A stretch of DNA of 64,000 bases from Strongylocentrotus purpuratus (Eukaryota > Echinodermata > Echinoidea > Camarodonta > Strongylocentrotidae), in NCBI RefSeq assembly GCF_000002235.5, contig NW_022145615.1, positions 18,463,012 to 18,527,011 on the forward strand. The letters run 5' to 3'. The translations under genes were made by a program, and so were the position numbers. Position 1 is the first letter of the stretch; every line of letters starts with the position of its first letter. The notes beneath the pieces were generated by a model that saw nothing but the letters and a program-made list of their open reading frames with translations, made no database searches and was not told the origin of the DNA. Of the stretch, positions 60,863 to 64,000 are shown piece after piece.

Positions 60863-61065
60863 GTTGTTGATTTACAAAACAAATCATTAGACTCTCCCTA
60901 CGCCGTGCATATATGAATATTCAAAGAACATTAACACATTTATTAAAACAAACTTGTTTATTGTACCAAGTGGTATTTTTCCTTCTTTTATACGCAGGAC
61001 AAATTTGGGCGACTATTGTTTGGAAAGTAATTTGCTTATCATGCTCATCCAGATGACTTATAATA

Positions 61066-61146
61066 GGGCGTTGCAAGAAAGTTGCGATTGATTGCAAGTT
61101 GCTGATATTTGCTATCGATTGCAACTCAACTTTTTTGCAACGCCCC
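61066..61146. mobile_element. Short hairpin element, copy 1
   Basis: Left GGGCGTTGCAAGAAAGTTG and right CAACTTTTTTGCAACGCCCC are inverted. The centre repeats GATTGATTGCAA/TTGC.ATCGATTGCAA. No ORF; the RNA would fold into one hairpin of about 80 nt. Confidence 0.85.
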
Positions 61147-61234
61147 ACTATATAGTTTCCTAAATTTCCTTGGATTTTGTTAGGATTAAAGTTTTAACAA
61201 TCAAAATTAAATTAACTAGATGTAGCTTTTATTC

Positions 61235-61236
<2 letters not shown>

Positions 61237-61296
<60 letters not shown>
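61237..61296. repeat. (CT)n microsatellite
   Basis: About 28 CT units with one interruption, lying between the two hairpin elements. Confidence 0.95.
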
Positions 61297-61297
<1 letters not shown>

Positions 61298-61304
61298 TAC
61301 TAAT

Positions 61305-61415
61305 GGGGCGTTGCAAGAAAGTTGAGTTGCGATCGATTGCAAATTTACAATTAATTGCAAGACTTGCGCTTGACTTTGGGGATTTGCAATTGATTGCAAC
61401 TTTCTTACAACGCCC
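61305..61415. mobile_element. Short hairpin element, copy 2
   Basis: Left GGGGCGTTGCAAGAAAGTTG and right CAACTTTCTTACAACGCCC are inverted, and GAT(C/T)GATTGCAA lies in both arms. Same family and orientation as copy 1, about 240 bp apart. Confidence 0.85.
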
Positions 61416-61960
61416 TGTAAGTCTATTTCATACAAATATTATTATCCTGCTTTTAATGCGGAAGGCAAGATGGATCAAGTTAGTGTTGAGAAAGGTGATT
61501 TAAAAGTATGTTTTTGCTACTTAAATGAGAACGAGATACAGCCATATGGCATTGTGCTAAAAGGGAGTAAATATACAACGCACGTTTTGAAAAAATATTA
61601 TATCGTTTGAAAAGGGTTGCCAAACATAACGGGATCAAATCCCTACATAATTTAGCTTTCATTAATGATGGAATTACTAGGGATGTTAAACTTTTTAATA
61701 GAAAAACAATTTGAAAGGGGATGATTTAGCATTTTACCCTTGAGAGTAAGTTAGGCCCTTTTCAGCTAACATGCCGCTTGACGCATTTAGATTTAATCCT
61801 AAAATGTGTCGTTTTTTCAAAAGATCAATAAATTGGTTTGCTATTAAACCGTCAAACGATTTTTGATAACAATTCCGAATGATGTTGATTTATAGTTCCC
61901 CATGTTTATTTCGCAATCGTGCCAAAAGACATACAAGAAAATATGCAAATAACACCATAG

Positions 61961-62215
61961 GCAAATAAAATGGGGGTTATAAATCCTGATTTATGTGCTC
62001 ATTACTTCCCTATATTCATACACATTATACCTAGTACAAGTAGTAGTTAAACTGCCAAATGTCAAAACATTTTGATTTATAGCAAATAACATGGGGGAAA
62101 ATAATGTGGTAAGTTATAAATCCTGATTTATGTGTTCATTATTTTCCTATATTCATACAAATTATCTCTTGTACAAGTAATAGTTAAACTGTCAAATGTC
62201 AAATCTTTTGATTTA
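61961..62215 (+). repeat. Tandem duplication of about 120 bp
   Basis: Two direct units (from 61961 and from 62082) share GCAAATAA.ATGGGGG, TTATAAATCCTGATTTATGT, TATATTCATACA.ATTAT and AAACTG.CAAATGTCAAA. An extra 16 bp sits in the second. Confidence 0.85.
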
Positions 62216-64000
62216 TGGCTATGTGTAATCGTGCTGAAATTCAATACGACATTCGAATATGGTTTTATAACACAAATGCACCGATGGCACAATTGCTCTG
62301 GGGTCAATATCCGTGCCCTTTCCCAATTCAGTTCTTCAACTTTGCACCAAATGATAATGCAAATCATGACAATTGCACTGAAACCCAACCCTAAGCGAAA
62401 GTTTGAAGGAATAAACCCGGAACAATAATTATTGTCGCCAGAGTATATTATGTAACACTCCGGATGTTGAAAGTTGTTTAATAACATTTATATGAGATAA
62501 AATCTTCTATTATTTAATGACCTTCGTGAGCAACTCAAATCGTACTATTCCTTCATGAATATGTTTACTGTGCGGGACAAATTTCAGCGACTGGTGTTTA
62601 AACATTGAATGGTCCTTCATCGTGTTTGGTCGTAGCAGAAAACGGTTTGATATGAGGGATAATTTATTCCTGATTTTGAAGGCGGATCAAGTAAGATGGA
62701 CCAAGGGCATTTTAAATGGTATTTTGAACAATGTTGGAGACTGCAGTTTTCCTACTTGAATAAGAAAGAGATTAAATGTGTTTTGATCGTAAAGCTGGAG
62801 CCACAACCTTAATCAAAGATCATGGCAATAATGATTATAAAGAAGTCAGATTTTGCTTCAAACCTCGATAGTTACGTATGTAAACTCCCTTGGAAAACAT
62901 CAATTCCTTTGAAAATCATGCGAAAGGGTAAACATTCGTTATATCTATAGCTCCCTTTGTTATTTAAAAAAGAGAGATGAAACGTCCCCTACCCCTCCCA
63001 ATTTTAACAATTTAGTGGGGATCTGTTGGTGATTCTTTTACACGAGGAACAACAGTTTTCCTTGTAGTAATTACTTTTTAATGTTTTTGATATAAAATTG
63101 TCCATGAGCATAGAAAGAGCATTTGCGTTTTTCTAGCATGCTTTTGTCATCAGATTTATAAATAAAAAACTGGGTGGGGCGTTGACCGGAGGGGGTGTCA
63201 GTGAAATTCGATATCAGGAGGTACAAAGTCAAGAAAAGGTAATACTAGTATACTTCACACGCACGACAGGTTATTAATAACCATAAAGATATTCATTTTA
63301 TTGGCAATTAGGATGTGAAGTGTAGAAGTACACAGTTTAATCGGTAATTAAAACTGATAACAGCAGTTCTTCATTGTATGAAAAACAAAACCCAGCATAA
63401 ATAATTTATAAGTTTATTTTCAGCTCGTCACTTCAGTTTAAAGCAGAACAAATTTGTGTTCAAATATTCCCTTGTCTACGACCTGGCTGTAGGAGAGGTA
63501 GGTGAGGCCATTAACCCCTATAGTAATCATATAAACTTCTTCATAAAAAGGCAATTGAACGGCTGGATGCAAACAAAAACAGCAAGAATAATGTGAAAAT
63601 ATATTTTTTAAAGAATAAGCAATGCAAGTGTCATTCACCTGTCTAAGGGTTCATCAGGCGTGTAGACAAATACAACAACTAGGTGAATATATAAAAAAAA
63701 AACAGCCCTTGCTCCATTTGTGATATAACTAGAGGAGACCGACCCTCATAATGAATTGAAATTGTAATGTTTGTCATTTAGTGTGTTGGAACAAATAGGA
63801 AAGGTGTCCCCAACTACATCACATAGATACTATCGATCCAGCCAATTCGAAGAGCCCATAAAGGGATTGCAACTTTTAAACATATACAAAATTGTTCATT
63901 TCCTGTCTGATTTCACCTAAAATTTTATCAGTATGCTTCTCCGATTGATATGCTTTTATCTATAGAGAAGCTTGCTTGTAAAGGTTGGATTTAGAGCCCA
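62216..64000. other. No recognised feature
   Basis: AT-rich sequence. Overlapping open frames on both strands at 62128-62487 lack any protein pattern, and no transposon ends were found. Confidence 0.55.

Noticed and set aside
62128..62487. Overlapping 119- and 98-codon frames on opposite strands
   Set aside because: They begin in the tandem duplication 61961-62215 and show no protein-like pattern.
1..64000. CRISPR arrays, bacterial operons, phage or virus genes
   Set aside because: No regular repeat-spacer array and no prokaryotic gene layout. Apparent tandem units are minisatellites or transposons, and introns mark this as eukaryotic DNA.

Overview
This is a window of eukaryotic, AT-rich genomic DNA from an invertebrate deuterostome, most likely an echinoderm and probably a sea urchin. 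The evidence is introns with GT/AG borders, tRNA-derived SINEs, many small inverted-repeat elements, long G/C homopolymers, and the two recognisable genes. The species assignment is inference; no species-specific marker can be verified without a search.

Two multi-exon protein genes are present, both on the minus strand, head to tail. (1) 22455 down to 3394: an ARID3/dead ringer transcription factor with seven coding exons and a reconstructed 596-residue product. It has an acidic and coiled-coil N-terminus, an ARID DNA-binding domain spread over exons 2 to 5, and a C-terminal REKLES domain. A 13 kb intron splits the ARID domain. (2) 43271 down to 34300: a type II sodium-phosphate cotransporter (SLC34 family) with six coding exons and a reconstructed 687-residue product. 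It carries both QSSS inverted-repeat motifs, a glycosylated cysteine-bounded extracellular loop and a C-terminal T-P-L end. All splice phases close in frame in both models. The products act in different places (nuclear gene regulation; plasma-membrane phosphate uptake), and nothing suggests they work together.

Layout: 1-3393, 3' flank and probable 3' UTR of the ARID3 gene; 3394-22455, ARID3 gene; about 22456-23060, its 5' UTR and promoter-proximal region; 23061-33871, intergenic DNA with repeats; 34300-43271, SLC34 gene; 43272-64000, no recognisable host gene. The last region holds a decayed non-LTR retrotransposon RNase H fragment (50111-51006) and many non-autonomous elements.

The repeat landscape is the richest part of the window. 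It includes a 212-bp hAT-like MITE with an 8-bp target duplication, a 782-bp piggyBac-like element flanked by TTAA, a 600-bp element with 117-bp arms, and a foldback element invaded by a SINE. There are also paired hairpin elements, a perfect 20-bp-arm palindrome, a diverged tandem duplication of about 0.65 kb, two dispersed repeat families each present twice, and an Alu/7SL-looking SINE head. I did not find a clearly new multi-gene system. The most interesting leads are the repeated motif inside the large ARID3 intron, the 7SL-like SINE, and the palindromic elements.
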